Shown one piece after another: positions 35,578 to 47,578 of a DNA stretch of 64,000 bases. The position numbers and the translations under genes were made by a program. The notes under the pieces were generated by a model. That model was not told the DNA's origin and did no database searches. It saw only the letters and a list, made by a program, of their open reading frames with translations. The DNA lies in assembly GCF_945859685.1 (NCBI RefSeq), contig NC_079147.1, positions 10,519,289 through 10,583,288 of the forward strand, given 5' to 3'. The stretch comes from Eupeodes corollae (taxonomy: Eukaryota > Arthropoda > Insecta > Diptera > Syrphidae). Every line of letters begins with the position of its first letter. The first letter of the stretch is position 1.

Positions 35578-38500
35578 ATACTTACTTACTTAAGGTGGCG
35601 CTACAGTCCGGGCGGACCTGGGCCTCAACCAACATGCGTCTCCAGCCAGCTCGGTCCCTAGCTAGCTGTCTTCAGTTTCGCACGCCAAGTTGGTTGAGGT
35701 CCTCTCCCACCTGGGTGCGCCACCTGAGTCGCGGTCTTCCTCTACTGCGCCGTCCCTTGGGATTGGATTCGAAGACCTTCCGGGCTGGAGCGTTGATGTC
35801 CATCCGATCTACACGACCTAGCCATCTAAGCCGTTGGACTTTAATTCTGCTAACTAGGTCAGTGTCGCTGTACAGCTCGTACAGTTCATCGTTATATCTT
35901 CTCCTTCATTCTCCATCTATGCATACGGGACTAAAAATCACACAAAGAATTTTTATCTCGAAGCATCTTAAGATTGTTTTATCTTTCTTTGTCAGGTCCA
36001 GGCCTCAGCGCCATAAATGAGAACCGGTATAGTGAGTGTCTTACAGATGGTGATTTTAGATGCTCGAGAAATTCAGCGCTGGTGTCGTTGTCTGTGTTTA
36101 TAGCAGTGCCTAGGTAGACAAAGTCCTTGACTACCTAAAAGTTATAGCTGCCCATTTTGACGTTCTGCCCAAGACGTCCTTGTTCAATGTCCATTCTTGA
36201 TGACAGCACATACTTGGTCTTTCCCTCATTGACCACTAAACCCATCTTCTTCCCTTCCGTCGCAATGCTCAAAAATGCTGCACTGCCATCACGCTTTGTT
36301 CTTCCAATTATGTCAATATCATCTGCGTATCCGAGTAGTTGGATGGAATTTTGGAAGATTGTGCCTCTAGTGTTGACGGTTAAGTTTTGCACAGTTCTTT
36401 CGAGAACGATTTTGAAGAAGTAGCATGACAGTGCATCGACTTGTCTAAAACCTTTTTTGACATCAAATGCATCGGTAAGATCTTTTCCGACCTTGATAGA
36501 GCAGCGTGAATTCTTCATCGTCATTCTGCACAAACGGATAAGTTTGACAGGGATGCCAAAACTAGACATTGCTCGGTAGAGCTCTTTCCTATGGATGCTG
36601 TTATACGCGGCTTTAAAATCGATAAAGAGATAGTGGGTATCGATTTGAAGCTCCTGGGTTTTTTCCAAGATCTGCCGTAGTGTGAATATTTGGTCGATAG
36701 TGGACTTTCCTGGTCCGAAACCAAACTGATAAGGACCAATCAGGTTGTTGACGAATGGCTTCAGACGTTCACATAACACGGCAAAGAGGATCTTATACGC
36801 AATGTTAAGGAGACTGATGCCTCTGTAGTTGGCGCAGTTTAGAGGGTCTCCTTTCTTATGTATCGGGCACACTATACTGAGATTCCACTCATGGGGCATG
36901 CTTTCTTCCGACCATATTTTGCAGATGAGTTGGTGCATGCTCCGTACCAAGTCATCGCCTGCTGCTTTGAATAGTTCGGCAGCGATGCCGTCAGCTCCAG
37001 CAGCTTCGTTTGACTTAAGTTTAGATAAAGCTATCTTCACTTCGTCAAGGTCGGGTAGGCGGAATTGTTGATCTGCGTCGCCGAGTTTGAGTGGTTCTAT
37101 CTCCCTTACAGCGGAATTCGGTTCGTCATCGCCGTTATATAATTTGGAGAAGTGGTCTTTCCATATTCTTAACATAGACTGCGGTTCTACTACGATGTTC
37201 CCCTGATCCTAATTTCAGGCTTCAGTTCGTGGCTGGTACCATTGGGTGGTTTTTTTACCTTTTGGTAAAATTTACGAACCCCATTCCAGTTGTGATATCC
37301 CTCTATCCCTCTATCTGCTCTCTTTTTTTCCGTCTAAGAAGCCGGTGTTCCTCTCTCCTCTTCTGTTCGCGAACAGCTCTAGTCCTTTTGTGCAGCGCCG
37401 TTTTGTATGCCTCTTGTTTCGCTGCGTGCGCTTGCCGGCATTCGTCGGCAAACCAGGGGTTTCGCTGTGGTGGCCGTGTGAAACCTAGCACTTCAGAGGC
37501 GGCATCTCTGATGGCTGCAAGGCAATGATGCCACTGGTTTTCAATGCTTAATTCAGGCAGCATAGGACTCCTTAAGAGGTTATTAGAGACTCGATCGGAA
37601 AAGGACAACGTCGAATCTTCTCACAGTACTTCCTTATTTTGGCTTGGATCGGGATATCCGTAGACGTACTTTGGCTACAACGAGGTAGTGGTCCGAGTCA
37701 ATGTTGGGCGCTTGGAATGTTCGGATATCCTGTATACTGGAGATGTGTCGTGCGTCGATCGCAATGTGGTCAATCTGGTTAACGGTTGATTTCCATGTCC
37801 CCTTGTGTATATTAAGATGCGTGAACTGCGTACTAGCTACCAGATTTCGCCCCGCAGCGAAATCGACAAGCCTGAATCCGTTGGCGGAGACCAAAGATGT
37901 CTTCTCTTCCTAGCTTGGCATTAAAATCGCCTAAGACAATTTTAATGTCATAGCCAGGGCACTGCTCATATGTCTTGTGCAAGAGCTCGAAGAATATGTC
38001 TTTGGTGTCTTCATCTTTCTCCTCTTTTGGGGCATGCGCGCATATGAGCTTATGTTGGCGAATTTAGCCTTGAAACTCCAGACTTTTTGCCTGAGTCTAG
38101 TTCCAACAACAAATCCACACCAAAATAGATGCTGTCTTTGTTCTCGGTAGCAGTCGCCGCGCCGTAGTATACAACGCAGTCTTTTAGTTTGCGTTTGCCC
38201 GGTCCATCCCATCGCACTTCTTGGATGGCAGTAATATCTGCCTTGCAGCAGTTTAGGGCTTCCGCTAATTGTTCGGCTGCACGTGGTCTGTTAAGGGACC
38301 TAACATTCCACGTACATAGTTCGGTCGAATCTTGAATATTGCTGTACAATATGGTCACCCTACTACAACAAAGGATCATTACGGCTGGAACGTATTCAAA
38401 AAAGATTTACAAAATTTGCTTTGCGTAGAACTTACTTGCATTCTGATATGCCTAGCTATAATATAAGATGCCAATTAATTCAATTAAAGCCACTCCAAAA

Positions 38501-39395
38501 CAGACGAGATTATTATTTCGCAATGTTTGCCAGGGACATTCTGTGTAACCACATTGATAGCCCTAAGTTGCTGTCTTTATTTAATATCTATGCTCCTGCG
38601 CGTTTCCTACGACCTAGAGAAAACGACTTCTTTTATATCCCAAGACATAATACTAATTACGGTTTGAATAATCCTATATGCAATGCTGCTTCCTGTTTCA
38701 ATCAATTTGAGGATTTATTAGATTTCCATTTAAGTCGAAATGAATGTAAGACTCTGCTTGTAAATAATATATAATTAATTAGATTTAAGTTTAGCTTATA
38801 AGATATTCTATGAAAGTCAAATGTACTTGTTAGAGTAAATAAATAAATAAATACATATCCGAAGTTCGATGTCCTTATTTCGTTTCCGTGGGTTGTCAAC
38901 AGTGAATCCGTCCGTATCCAAGGCTGTTGGTGTTTCGCAACTAAAGGTATTTTTTACTTGGCCAGGAAGTCACCCCGACGGCACAACCCCCAACCTAGAG
39001 GGCCAGATCCTAAGTATAACTCCAAGGACGGGAAGCCGGATAAACCGCTCCTGACAGGCCTGGGCTCCAAATATGTCGAAGAAGCCCTATAGGGTGTTCA
39101 CTAAGTAGTTCAACCTTACTGGAACTGTAGACGCCACCGTTCCATCTCGAGAATTCGTCCCCTGCCGCCTGGATAAGGAAAGGTGCCTTAGTGGAAACAC
39201 CTCTCCCCCCTTTCTCGTTTGCTTTCCCCAACAACTTTCCACTGGGGTTGGAACCCAATCTCCAGCTGAGGTACTAGGCACCCGATGTTCACCGCGGGGA
39301 GGTGAGAGTAGGAGTTGATAGACAGAGGTGGGTTTTGAGAAAACCTGTGGACGCTTGTGTCCTCTTGAATGCACATGTCTACCATTTGAACATCA
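35578..39395 (-). mobile_element. RTE-like LINE, longest copy (endonuclease plus RT)
   Basis: The 3' end has TTACTTACTTAAGGTGGCG on the plus strand. A 346-codon minus-strand ORF (36135-37175) carries the RT palm: GADGIAAELFKAAGDDLVRS, NYRGISLLNIAYKILFAVLC, GKSTIDQIFTLRQILEKTQE and LLGYADDIDIIGRT. Upstream, in broken frames, come the linker (37303-37608) and an APE-type endonuclease (WNVRSLNRPRAAEQLAEALN; ITAIQEVRWDGPGK; VNQIDHIAIDARH; NIDSDHYLVVAKVR). The part beyond 38860 looks like 5' leader. A jockey-like fragment interrupts it at 38350-38862. Frameshifts make it non-autonomous. Confidence 0.85.
38350..38862 (+). mobile_element. Jockey-like LINE 3' end inserted in the RTE-like copy
   Basis: On the plus strand LERIQKRFTKFALRR-type sequence is followed by the 38421-38774 ORF (NIRCQLIQLKPLQNRRDYYF; NTNYGLNNPICNAASCFNQF; LDFHLSRNECK). 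This is the typical C-terminal end of jockey-group RT proteins. It ends in a TAAATAAATAAATA tail, as expected of a LINE 3' end. RTE-like sequence of opposite orientation resumes on both sides. Confidence 0.75.
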
Positions 39396-39398
39396 GTT

Positions 39399-40117
39399 TG
39401 ACGTTTCAAGGTCCCTAAATTCGAAATATAACATTTTTAGAAAGAAAGAAAGCGTGAGTACATACGTACGTTCATAGACCCATACGTCCGTACGTTCTCG
39501 GCATTTTTTTCGTCGTCCATAGCTCAAGAACCAGAAGACATATCGACTTCAAATAAATGTTGTTATCTGTATAATAAGGCAGAAAGGGCTCTCAAAAAAA
39601 TTGCATTGGTTTAAAAAATATGCAAATTTTGGTTAACCCTATATATCTCATGAAACAATAACGCAAGAGATTGAATTAAATTTTATATAATATAATGATA
39701 CGTGATACCAAAGAAAAAATTTGTTTGGAAACATATTTAATTAACGTGTTTTTTTTATAAATCAAAATAACTAAAAAAAAATTGTCATCTCGAAAATTTT
39801 ACGAATAAAAAATGATTTTATCTCCAAAACAATTTTGTGCAACGAAAAGTAACATTTTCAATATCTAATAAAATTTCGTGTAAAATCGAATTGGTAAAAA
39901 TTGATTTTAGACTCAAATTTCTTTTCAAAAATTTAATTTTATGGAAATTTGTTTTCTATTATAAGAAATATTGTTCAAAACAAAGTAAAATTTGGATTAA
40001 AATAGAATGGACAGTTTTTTTTTACAAAAAATAAAAACCTAAAAAAAAGGAATAAAAGTATATAAAAGTTGATTTTTTACTCAAAAAACTTTTCAAAACT
40101 TTGAGACATTGACTTTA
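39399..40117 (+). repeat. Hairpin-ended satellite-bearing repeat, truncated copy A
   Basis: It begins inside the family's left end (GACGTTTCAAGGTCCCTAAA), keeps the CGTACGT-rich segment near 39462-39500, and then runs into about two units of the A/T-rich internal monomer. It abuts the next copy at 40118. Confidence 0.7.
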
Positions 40118-40400
40118 AACTTATTTTTAACTTCCCATAGGAAGTTATTGTAATGGGTCCGATTTGTCAAATTGAAAATTTTGACATTTCTCGACGTTTC
40201 AAGGTCCCTAGAGTCGAAATAAAAGATTTTTAGAAAGATGTCTGTACGTACGTTTGTACGTCCGTTCGTTCGCGACGTTTTTTTCGTCGTCCATATCTCA
40301 AGAACCAGAAGAGATTTCGACTTCAAATAAATTTTGTTATACAGATAATAAGGCAGAAAGATGCAGAAAGGGGCTCCACTGTTTGGTGAGATGAACTATA
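40118..40400 (+). repeat. Hairpin-ended repeat, left end only (copy B)
   Basis: It contains the stem AACTTCC-CATA-GGAAGTT, then TATTGTAATGGGTCCGATTT, the CGTACGT cluster and GAACCAGAAGAGATTTCGAC. No internal monomers follow before sequence of another kind begins. Confidence 0.75.
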
Positions 40401-40439
40401 AGATATTTTTTACCGTAGTTGTTGGTCATGTAAAAATTT

Positions 40440-41225
40440 GGTTCATCGAATATGGGCGTTGCAGGCCTTCGAGGCTTCCCTGAACTTATTCCGGTTTTCC
40501 TCAGTTGGATTGGCTTTAAAACAACGAAAACTTACCTTCTTGACCATAATAACCTCTTTACGGCTCACATCGAACAATGAGTTTTCCTTAGGTCTGATGC
40601 TTTTAACCCTATTCGGGATAAAAGTTCTCATTCCCAGGAGAATCAAACTTGTGATCATATCAGCTTTGGCGTCAACGTCACTATCGAGGAAGCATAGTGA
40701 CCAGTTAAAGATCCTAAAATTATTATTGAGATCGTTTCAGTTAGCTTTCTCGTATTGCCAAACGGTTCTCTTAGGAGCTCTTTCTTTAACTGGAGAGTTT
40801 TGACACGACAAATTTGCTGATATGACACAATGGTCAGATGTGCCTAGAGGAGATAGAACACTAATAGTGTAATTACCAGGGTCAGAAGTAAGAAACAAGT
40901 CAAAAGCGTTTTCTGCTCGATCTACCAAGTCGAGTTGGCTCGTTGACCAGCTGAAATAGTTGGTTCAACTCAGCGAAGATTTCAGCACACACTCCTGGTG
41001 GTGTTGTCTGGCCCGAATGTTGAAGCTATCAAGAATTGTGTACATTGAAATCGCCCGTAAATACGATTTCAGTGCGAGGATAGGACGAAACAATTCCTTG
41101 GATGGAATCAGACAAAGCATCAAATTCACGAGAAGTTGATACTCTGTCTAGATTAGGGCTTTGATAAAGGGACCAATAGTAAATGATTTGATTATTTACG
41201 GAAAATTTAAACCACATAAATGGAA
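40440..41225 (-). mobile_element. Jockey-like LINE, endonuclease fragment
   Basis: The minus strand reads YYWSLYQSPNLDRVSTSREF, then VFTGDFNVHN, the APE endonuclease core. Further on come NAFDLFLTSDPGNYTISVLS, PLGTSDHCVISANLS (terminal SDH box), and the post-endonuclease linker (ILLGMRTFIPNRVKS; CFKANPTEENRNKFREASKA). The ORFs are broken. It may belong to the same family as the piece at 6965. Confidence 0.75.
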
Positions 41226-41319
41226 AGTTTTAGGATGGCTATGAAATAATATCTATAATTTAATATTCAAAATTACCTTCTGTTTATAGACTATTACAGG
41301 CTACGTTAAAATAACCGGA

Positions 41320-41640
41320 TTGCTATCCAGACCAATCAACATCTATAATGGACTCCAACGTGGGAATGGTTTGGCCTACCTCCTCTTCAACCTGGCGTTG
41401 GAGAAAGCAAGCCGTGACTCTGGAACTTCAAAAAGAGGAAGATCAACATGTTCTAGAGAACCGAACAAGCATATTAAATAGCTTCATCCAGATCGAGCAG
41501 GCGGCACAAAATTTGGAGGTGCACATCAGTAAAGGGAAAGCAAAATAAATGGTTGCGTCGACTGCGAGAAGAACAATTGAAGCATGAATTTGAAGTAGTG
41601 CTATCCTTCAAATAACTTGGGTCAAAAGAAGTAGTCTATA
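41320..41640 (+). mobile_element. Reverse transcriptase fragment of another LINE
   Basis: The plus strand gives GLQRGNGLAYLLFNLALEKA, then a degenerate stretch, then IEQAAQNLEVHISKGKAK and a YLG-like box. This is the order of RT motifs from the GXXQG box to the post-palm region, with the ADD box lost. Closest in style to elements with GDGL..LLFNLALE; the family is not named. Confidence 0.6.
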
Positions 41641-41703
41641 ACGATATAGAAAAAAAATCAGGTTTACTCAAAGCCAAACTCGACTTTTTTCCGTCGGTCA
41701 AAC

Positions 41704-43075
41704 TTTTTTAACTTCCCAGAGGAAGTTATTGTAATGGGTCCGATTTGTCAAATTGAAAATTTCGACATTTCTCGAGCTTTTAAGGTCCCTAGAGTCGAAA
41801 TAAAAGATTTTTAGAAAGATGTCTGTGCGTGTGTGTCAACCCTAAATATCTTACGAACCAAAAACGCTAGAGACTTGAATTGAATTTTATATAATATATT
41901 GTAACGTGATATGAAAGAAGTATATTTTTTGAAAAAATCCATTAAAGATTTTTTTTTATAAATAAAAAAAACTGAAAAAAAAAATTTGTCACCTCCAAAA
42001 TTTCACGACTAAAATATGATTTCATCTCAAAAACAAATTTTGTGCAACGAAGAATGTTTTTGACATTTGATAAAATTTTGGGAAAAATCGAATTGACAGT
42101 TTTTTTTATAAAAAATAAAATTCTAAAAAAAGCATTACTCAAAGTTGGTAAAAATTGAATATCAATTCAAATATCTTTTTAAAAACTTGAAATTTAGGCT
42201 TCAAACTTATTTTATCTTATAAGAAATATTATTTTCAACATTCTTAAAAACGTTGAGAAAAATCGAATTGATAGTTTTTTTACAAAAAATAAATACCTAA
42301 AAAAAAATTAATAAAAGTTGGTAAAAATTGGTTTTCGACTCAAAAATCTTTACAAAACTTTAAGATATTGGCTTTAATTTACTTCTATCTTTCAAAAAAT
42401 ATTGTTGTCAACATGCAGTAAAGTTTTGAAAAAAATCGAATTGATAGTTTTTTTTACAAACAATTAAAAACCTAAACAAAATTTAACAAAAGTTAGTAAA
42501 AATTGATTTCAGAATTAAATATATTTTCAAACATTTGAAATATTGGCTTCAAACTAATTTTATCTTATAAGAAAGATTGTTTTCAACATTCTGAAAAATG
42601 TTGAGAAAAAACGAATTTATAGTTTTTTTTATAAAAAATAAAAACCTAAAAAAAAATTATTTTTAAAATTGGTAAAAATTGAATTTCGACTCAAATATCT
42701 TTTCAAAACTTTGAGATATTGGCTTTAATTTACTTTTTTCTTTCAAAAAATATTGTTGTTAACATTTTGTAAAATTAAAAAAATCGAATTGACAGTTTTT
42801 GTACAAAAAATTGAAAACCTAAAAAAATTTAAAAAAAGTTGGTAAAAATTTACTTTCGACTTAAATAGCTTTTCAAAAATTAAAAATATTGGCTTCAAAC
42901 TTATTTTATTTCACAGAAAATATTGTTTTCGATATTCAGTAATTTTTATATAAAAATCCAACAGTCCGTTTTTTCATAAAAAATAAAATCTACAAAAAAT
43001 AGTACTTTTAAGCAAGACAAATCGACAGACGGGATGGGAAGTTATCAGTGTGGGTCGCATCCCAGCCTTTTTTTT
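41704..43075 (+). repeat. Hairpin-ended satellite-bearing repeat, full copy C
   Basis: The left end is AACTTCC-CAGA-GGAAGTT followed by TATTGTAATGGGTCCGATTT. The right end is GACAAATCGACAGACGGGAT, then GGGAAGTTATCAGTGTGGGT and CGCATCCCAGCC. In between, the phrase GACAG/GATAG-T(n)-ACAAAAAATAAAAACC recurs at about 42095, 42270, 42443, 42618, 42791 and 42960, giving a 170-175 bp monomer in about six units. There is no coding capacity. Confidence 0.8.
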
Positions 43076-45614
43076 TTAACTTAGAAACCATAACCTTTAA
43101 GTTTATGAGGGTTCCAATCCGATATCGGCTGTGGATAGAGAGTCCTGGGTGCTTATTAAAAGGCATACTCCGACCTCTAAGGTGCGGTCGATAGGAAGGT
43201 TTTGCGAAAAGTTATCTTATGTGAGGAAGGACACTTGCGGAGACGCTACAATCATGAACTTACCTCGAAACTGTTTTTGTGATAAAAATCAAGCTCGGCA
43301 GACTACGGAGGGATGGATATCTAGCTCGTATGAAAAAGGGGAGAGCGTGTAGAGATGGCGCAGACCAAGGTGTCGAAGCATCAGGCGTGCAACTGGATAG
43401 CGTCGGCCCGAGATTGTTAAAAATAGAGATTCTTGTTGTATGAGGCCATGATTAGATCTTTGTGGTCGAGCCCCAATGATAATGATCATGATGATCATAA
43501 ATGGGAAGTTAATAGTAGTTTGGATTGCAAACGAGCCTCTTATTAATTTAATGCCAAACAAATTGAGAATGATGTTTTAAATTGTATCTAAATCGATTTT
43601 TCTTTTTAAATATAAAAAGAGCTACGATAAACTATTTCAAAACCAAACAACTTAAATCGATTGAAGAATCCATCAACATATATATGATTTACCTTTAATT
43701 GAATTCAACTAACCCAACTTTTTCCTAAAGCAAAATAATTGCACTTACCTTGTTTCATTGCTCGATATATACCGTAAGCTTTATACTTCGTTTTGAAAAA
43801 CTAGGTACTGTAATATATTTTCCTTTATAATAATTATAGAAAGAAAACCCCCATTTTCCATTTAGACAGACATTATTATTGCATACATTTTTTCAGCAAG
43901 AATTTGTGGAAGTGGCTCTAATGCAATTTTTATGTACCTACCTTACTACAATAATTTCCTTGCTGTCATTTTTCATTATTCCAAAAACCTGTAGCCTTTC
44001 ATTTTACAAAAATTGATAAGGTTTAAATACAGAATTATTTTACTTTCACACTTTAATGCTTTCTTTTTACGGTATGTAGGTATTGTTTACAAAATGAAAA
44101 TGTCATCCTAAAAATATAAATATACCCTAAGTGCCAGGAATTGTCAAAACCTCCAAAAATCTGAAATAATTGCTCTACGTACAAACTACATACAAATGTT
44201 AATTTACATATGTCATTTCGATATTTTCAGAAAATTGTTCTCTTTCAGAACTTTTCATTCTAATTGTACTCTCTACATATACAAATGATTGGTCATTCAG
44301 TGAAAACTTTGCATCAACTTATTCAAAAAACAATTTTCCATAAATATAACGCTTATTTTCAATGCACTAACCTATACCTACCTCAATTTTTCAAACCGCA
44401 TTTTTTATTCATGCAAGAATAAAAAAAAGGAAATTAGAAAAGAACGAACCTTACCCAACCCAAACAACATATAAGCTATGCATATTATGCATCCCCGTTT
44501 GCGATAGAGGTTCTATCCGTATAGCCATCCTCTAACCTGGCTATAAAAATAAAAATTAACTTTCTCTCCCTGTGCAACGTTCATACACTACGATAATGTA
44601 CACATCAGGAGCATAGCAGGACACCACAGTCCCACCCAAACCCACCTGCAGTCCACAGCACTCCAAATCCATACCTACCTTAAAAATATATCCTTTTTGT
44701 GGGTGGTTGGAACGAGGAATGAGAACTGTGGCACGCAGAGTAGTGCAAGTGCAGCTCTCTCACCTTTCCCCCTCGCAAACACCACACAAATATCATAAAT
44801 ATCCACGGCTCTCCTCGAAATGTATACCAAATCGAGGTTCTTGAACTTTTGGCCGCTTTTCTCGCTCGCTACATACATACACATACTACCATATACGTAC
44901 ATACATAACTGCATATACATACAGAGAAGAGAAGACCTTTCTGAATGCACAATTCCACATTTCCACTTCCCCATTCACCCCCTTTCAAATAGCTTTTTAC
45001 TCTATCCGTATAGTTGGTACAACAAATACGATGGAACATATTGCCATGCCACCCATCCAACCAACCAACCAACCCTACACCCCTCCAGCACGCCAACCTA
45101 ACCCTTATATTGATGGCGTCTCTGTCTATATAATATAAAAGAGTATCCTGGCCCGAATATAGGTCAAATCGAAAATCGAGAGAGCTTTTACACAACACCG
45201 CGCATTCTTGAATGACTGTGCTTGTGCTGTGTTGTGCTGCCTGCAACCAATTTGTACCTGGTGCTGGATTTAGAAGGTTTGGAGCCCTAAATACATATAT
45301 AACCTTGGTTATCTAACTTAGACACTGGAAATAGTTGAAAACTCATATTTTGACCGCTCAGGTTTCTTACGGTACTTATTTTGGTACAAACATTGAAATC
45401 ACAGAACACAATTCATTCCCTAAATATACTTTTAAAGCAGTTTAAATTTTGTAATCACCCTTTCTTTCACTGAATGCACCCATTGGTTGACCATAAAAAA
45501 GAAACAAATAACGAAATTTTTAAATTCAATTTGAGACAGATAAACACGTTAAATGTGATCCTTTTAAAAGAATTAAAAATATTTTTAATTTTATGTTGTT
45601 TTAATTTGTATTAA
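43076..45614. other. No recognised gene
   Basis: AT-rich sequence with CATACATA microsatellite around 44870-44920. A more C-rich block lies at 44600-45250, with a TATA-like TATATAATATAAAAG near 45127. The block could be a promoter or enhancer, but no coding sequence supports this. Short ORFs here follow simple repeats. Confidence 0.35.
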
Positions 45615-46250
45615 AAACTAGCTGACCCGGTAAACTTCGGACTGGCTCGATCGATAAATAAAATAATTAAAAATGACTGACCTCATGATCCATTCCTGAC
45701 AACAGTACTCGCACACAGGAATGGTTGAGAGTTGTAAGTCACTAGGCCCTGGTTCACAACGGACTGTTGCGCCACCCCATTTGACATTTGATTTGACCTC
45801 ATGATCTATGGTCATCGCAAAGCCGAGAGGTACAAAAATTGTAAACGTTTAGAATCGAATGGTAAATCCGTTGGAATCATCGATGTAAGCGGGATCAAGA
45901 CATCCTTTCCTTTGTATTTTCCCTTTATGATTGTTGCCTCAATGACTTTATTTATCACCTTTTTCACAGCCAGTATTGTTTCATTCCACAGTTTAGGTTG
46001 ATTAATGTAACGCAGCATGATGACAACTGATCCTACTTTTACTGTAAAGGTGGTAATCGAGGCAATTCCAGCGAATTTAAAGACTCCGTGGGATAGACTA
46101 CATACGTCATCCTGGCTGACTTTGAAGTAAGCCAACTGTCAAAGAAGAAAATTCTGAATGATAGCATTGAAATCCTCGAGATCCTTACCAGCCTATTATC
46201 TCTATTGAACTGTTGCGCCATATCTGTGAAAACACGCTGAATAATCTCCT
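45615..46250 (-). mobile_element. Helitron-type helicase (PIF1-like) C-terminal remnant
   Basis: A 107-codon minus-strand ORF (45812-46135) contains VGSVVIMLRYINQPKLWNET and KGKDVLIPLTSMIPTDLPFD, then KRLQF. This is characteristic of the C-terminal part of the Helitron Rep/helicase protein; the following FAMTI box continues in a shifted frame near 45815. A SINE at 45690 interrupts the end. Near 45620 the plus strand reads CTAGCTGACCCGGTAAACTT, a motif I associate, less surely, with invertebrate Helitron-related repeats. Confidence 0.75.
45690..45794 (+). mobile_element. 5'-truncated SINE flanked by a target duplication
   Basis: The body end (TCCTGACAACAGTACTCGCA; GGTTGAGAGTTGTAAGTCAC) and tail GGACTGTTGCGCCACCCC match the SINE at 3930. 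It is bracketed by TGACCTCATGATCCAT (left, about 45679) and TGACCTCATGATCTAT (right, about 45795), which differ at one position and look like a target-site duplication. It sits within Helitron helicase remnants. Confidence 0.8.
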
Positions 46251-46615
46251 CGTTTTATTCTGTGATGGGACAGAAATCTGTGGGTAATGTTTAAATATTA
46301 TGAATCCGGTCAAGTTGTCCACTGCGACTTTCTTATTTCCAAAGTCTAAAAATTGCTTCGCAAAGATATTCGCAGTTTCATCTTTTTGTAAAAATATTCG
46401 CTGTTAGTTTTTTTTTTTTTAATTTTTGTCAAAATTATTAAAAAAAAAAATATTATTATTATTATTATGAGAACTATGTGCCAAACATTACCTCCTAAAG
46501 TTAAGAATGCGTTCAGTAAGGAAAATAGTTGAAATTATCTCTCAAAGTTTATGACAAATGAAATGACAGATGACTTTAATAACTGTTATACTTTTATAAA
46601 AAAAAGACTTACATT

Positions 46616-47464
46616 GGGTGCGTTCGGTCTCGTGTTGGATAGGGTATCTTGGATAGGTGGATTTTTAGATGCCTTGTTGAACGAGTTGGATAGCTGTCAA
46701 AAAATAAAAACAACTTTCAGCTGTTTACAAAAAGCAGAGAAACATTTAAGCTTCGAAGTCAAAATTGTTGTAAGATAAAAATCTATTTCTAATTAATTCT
46801 CATTAAAAATTAACCCGTGTTATTCAAGAACTTTTGCAATTTCTTGAAAAAGTGTTTTTCGCCGGGTTTTTATGTCTCGGAGATGGTCCTTTCTCTTTCT
46901 GCACTACTCCAAGAAGAGCAAAATGGATTTATGTTCTCAACCCTAAAAAAGGGTATATTTCCACAAGATTAATATATATTTGCATGTATTTTGTTCTACC
47001 TCTGGAACAGGGTTAGGTTCTTCAACTTCAGAATGCTGGACACTAGACTGGAGGTAAGAGCTAGCAAATTGGTCGACCACAAAACTAGATCAAAATAAGT
47101 CAATTTTGCAGTTTAAAAAAATAGATCATAATTTAATTACCTTCTAAAATTCGGAGGTAAATAGCTTCTTCATCGTTTATTATGTACCGAACATCCTCAA
47201 ATATAACTTCAACTAACATTTTGTATCTTTTTGTTTACCAACAAATACAAAAAGCTGAAATCAATTTTTAAGTTTCTTGAAATTGAACCATGTGCTGAAT
47301 CAGCTGTTCTGTCAGATACCTACATATCCCGGAAATTCTTGGATACCTTTGGATTCCTTTTTTGACATCTCAGCTGTTTTTGATCAGCTGTTATTTTACA
47401 CGTAAATCACTAACAAAAAGTTATCTGGTCCGGATACCATATATATCTGAGATTGAACGCAACC
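46616..47464. mobile_element. Harbinger-like DNA transposon remnant, 849 bp
   Basis: The left end GGGTGCGTTCGGTCTC and inverted right end GGTTGCGTTCAATCTC match at 13 of 16 positions, and weaker similarity extends to about 35 bp. Both ends are flanked by ATT (46613-46615 and 47465-47467), a 3 bp target duplication as in PIF/Harbinger elements. Inside, the minus strand has an exon-like ORF from 47219 (MLVEVIFEDVRYIINDEEAI) to a GTAATT donor at 47140. Acid-rich coding-like sequence downstream (SSVQHSEVEEPNPVPEVEQ) is in another frame. Transposase is not recognisable. Confidence 0.6.
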
Positions 47465-47537
47465 ATTACGTTTCCATCTGACGTTTAATATAGATACATC
47501 AAAAACAACAACAAATCTTCTTAAAATCATCTCGCTT

Positions 47538-47578
47538 CACCATAAAAAATCAAACTCTTAGTTTGATTTTTTATGGTG
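47538..47578. repeat. Perfect 19 bp inverted repeat with 3 bp loop
   Basis: CACCATAAAAAATCAAACT and its exact reverse complement are separated by CTT. It lies 70 bp outside the Harbinger-like element. Confidence 0.95.

Noticed and set aside
36135..37175. 346-codon ORF as a host gene
   Set aside because: It is the RT palm of a multi-copy RTE-like LINE. The neighbouring endonuclease frames are broken and the same sequence recurs several times in the window.
43131..43561. Possible gene or element fragment next to copy C
   Set aside because: The composition is more balanced than its surroundings, but neither strand gave a protein I could recognise, and the two overlapping ORFs are short.
44820..45246. 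ORFs on both strands around 44.8-45.2 kb
   Set aside because: They follow CATACATA and CAACCAACCAACC simple repeats and show no domain or splice context.
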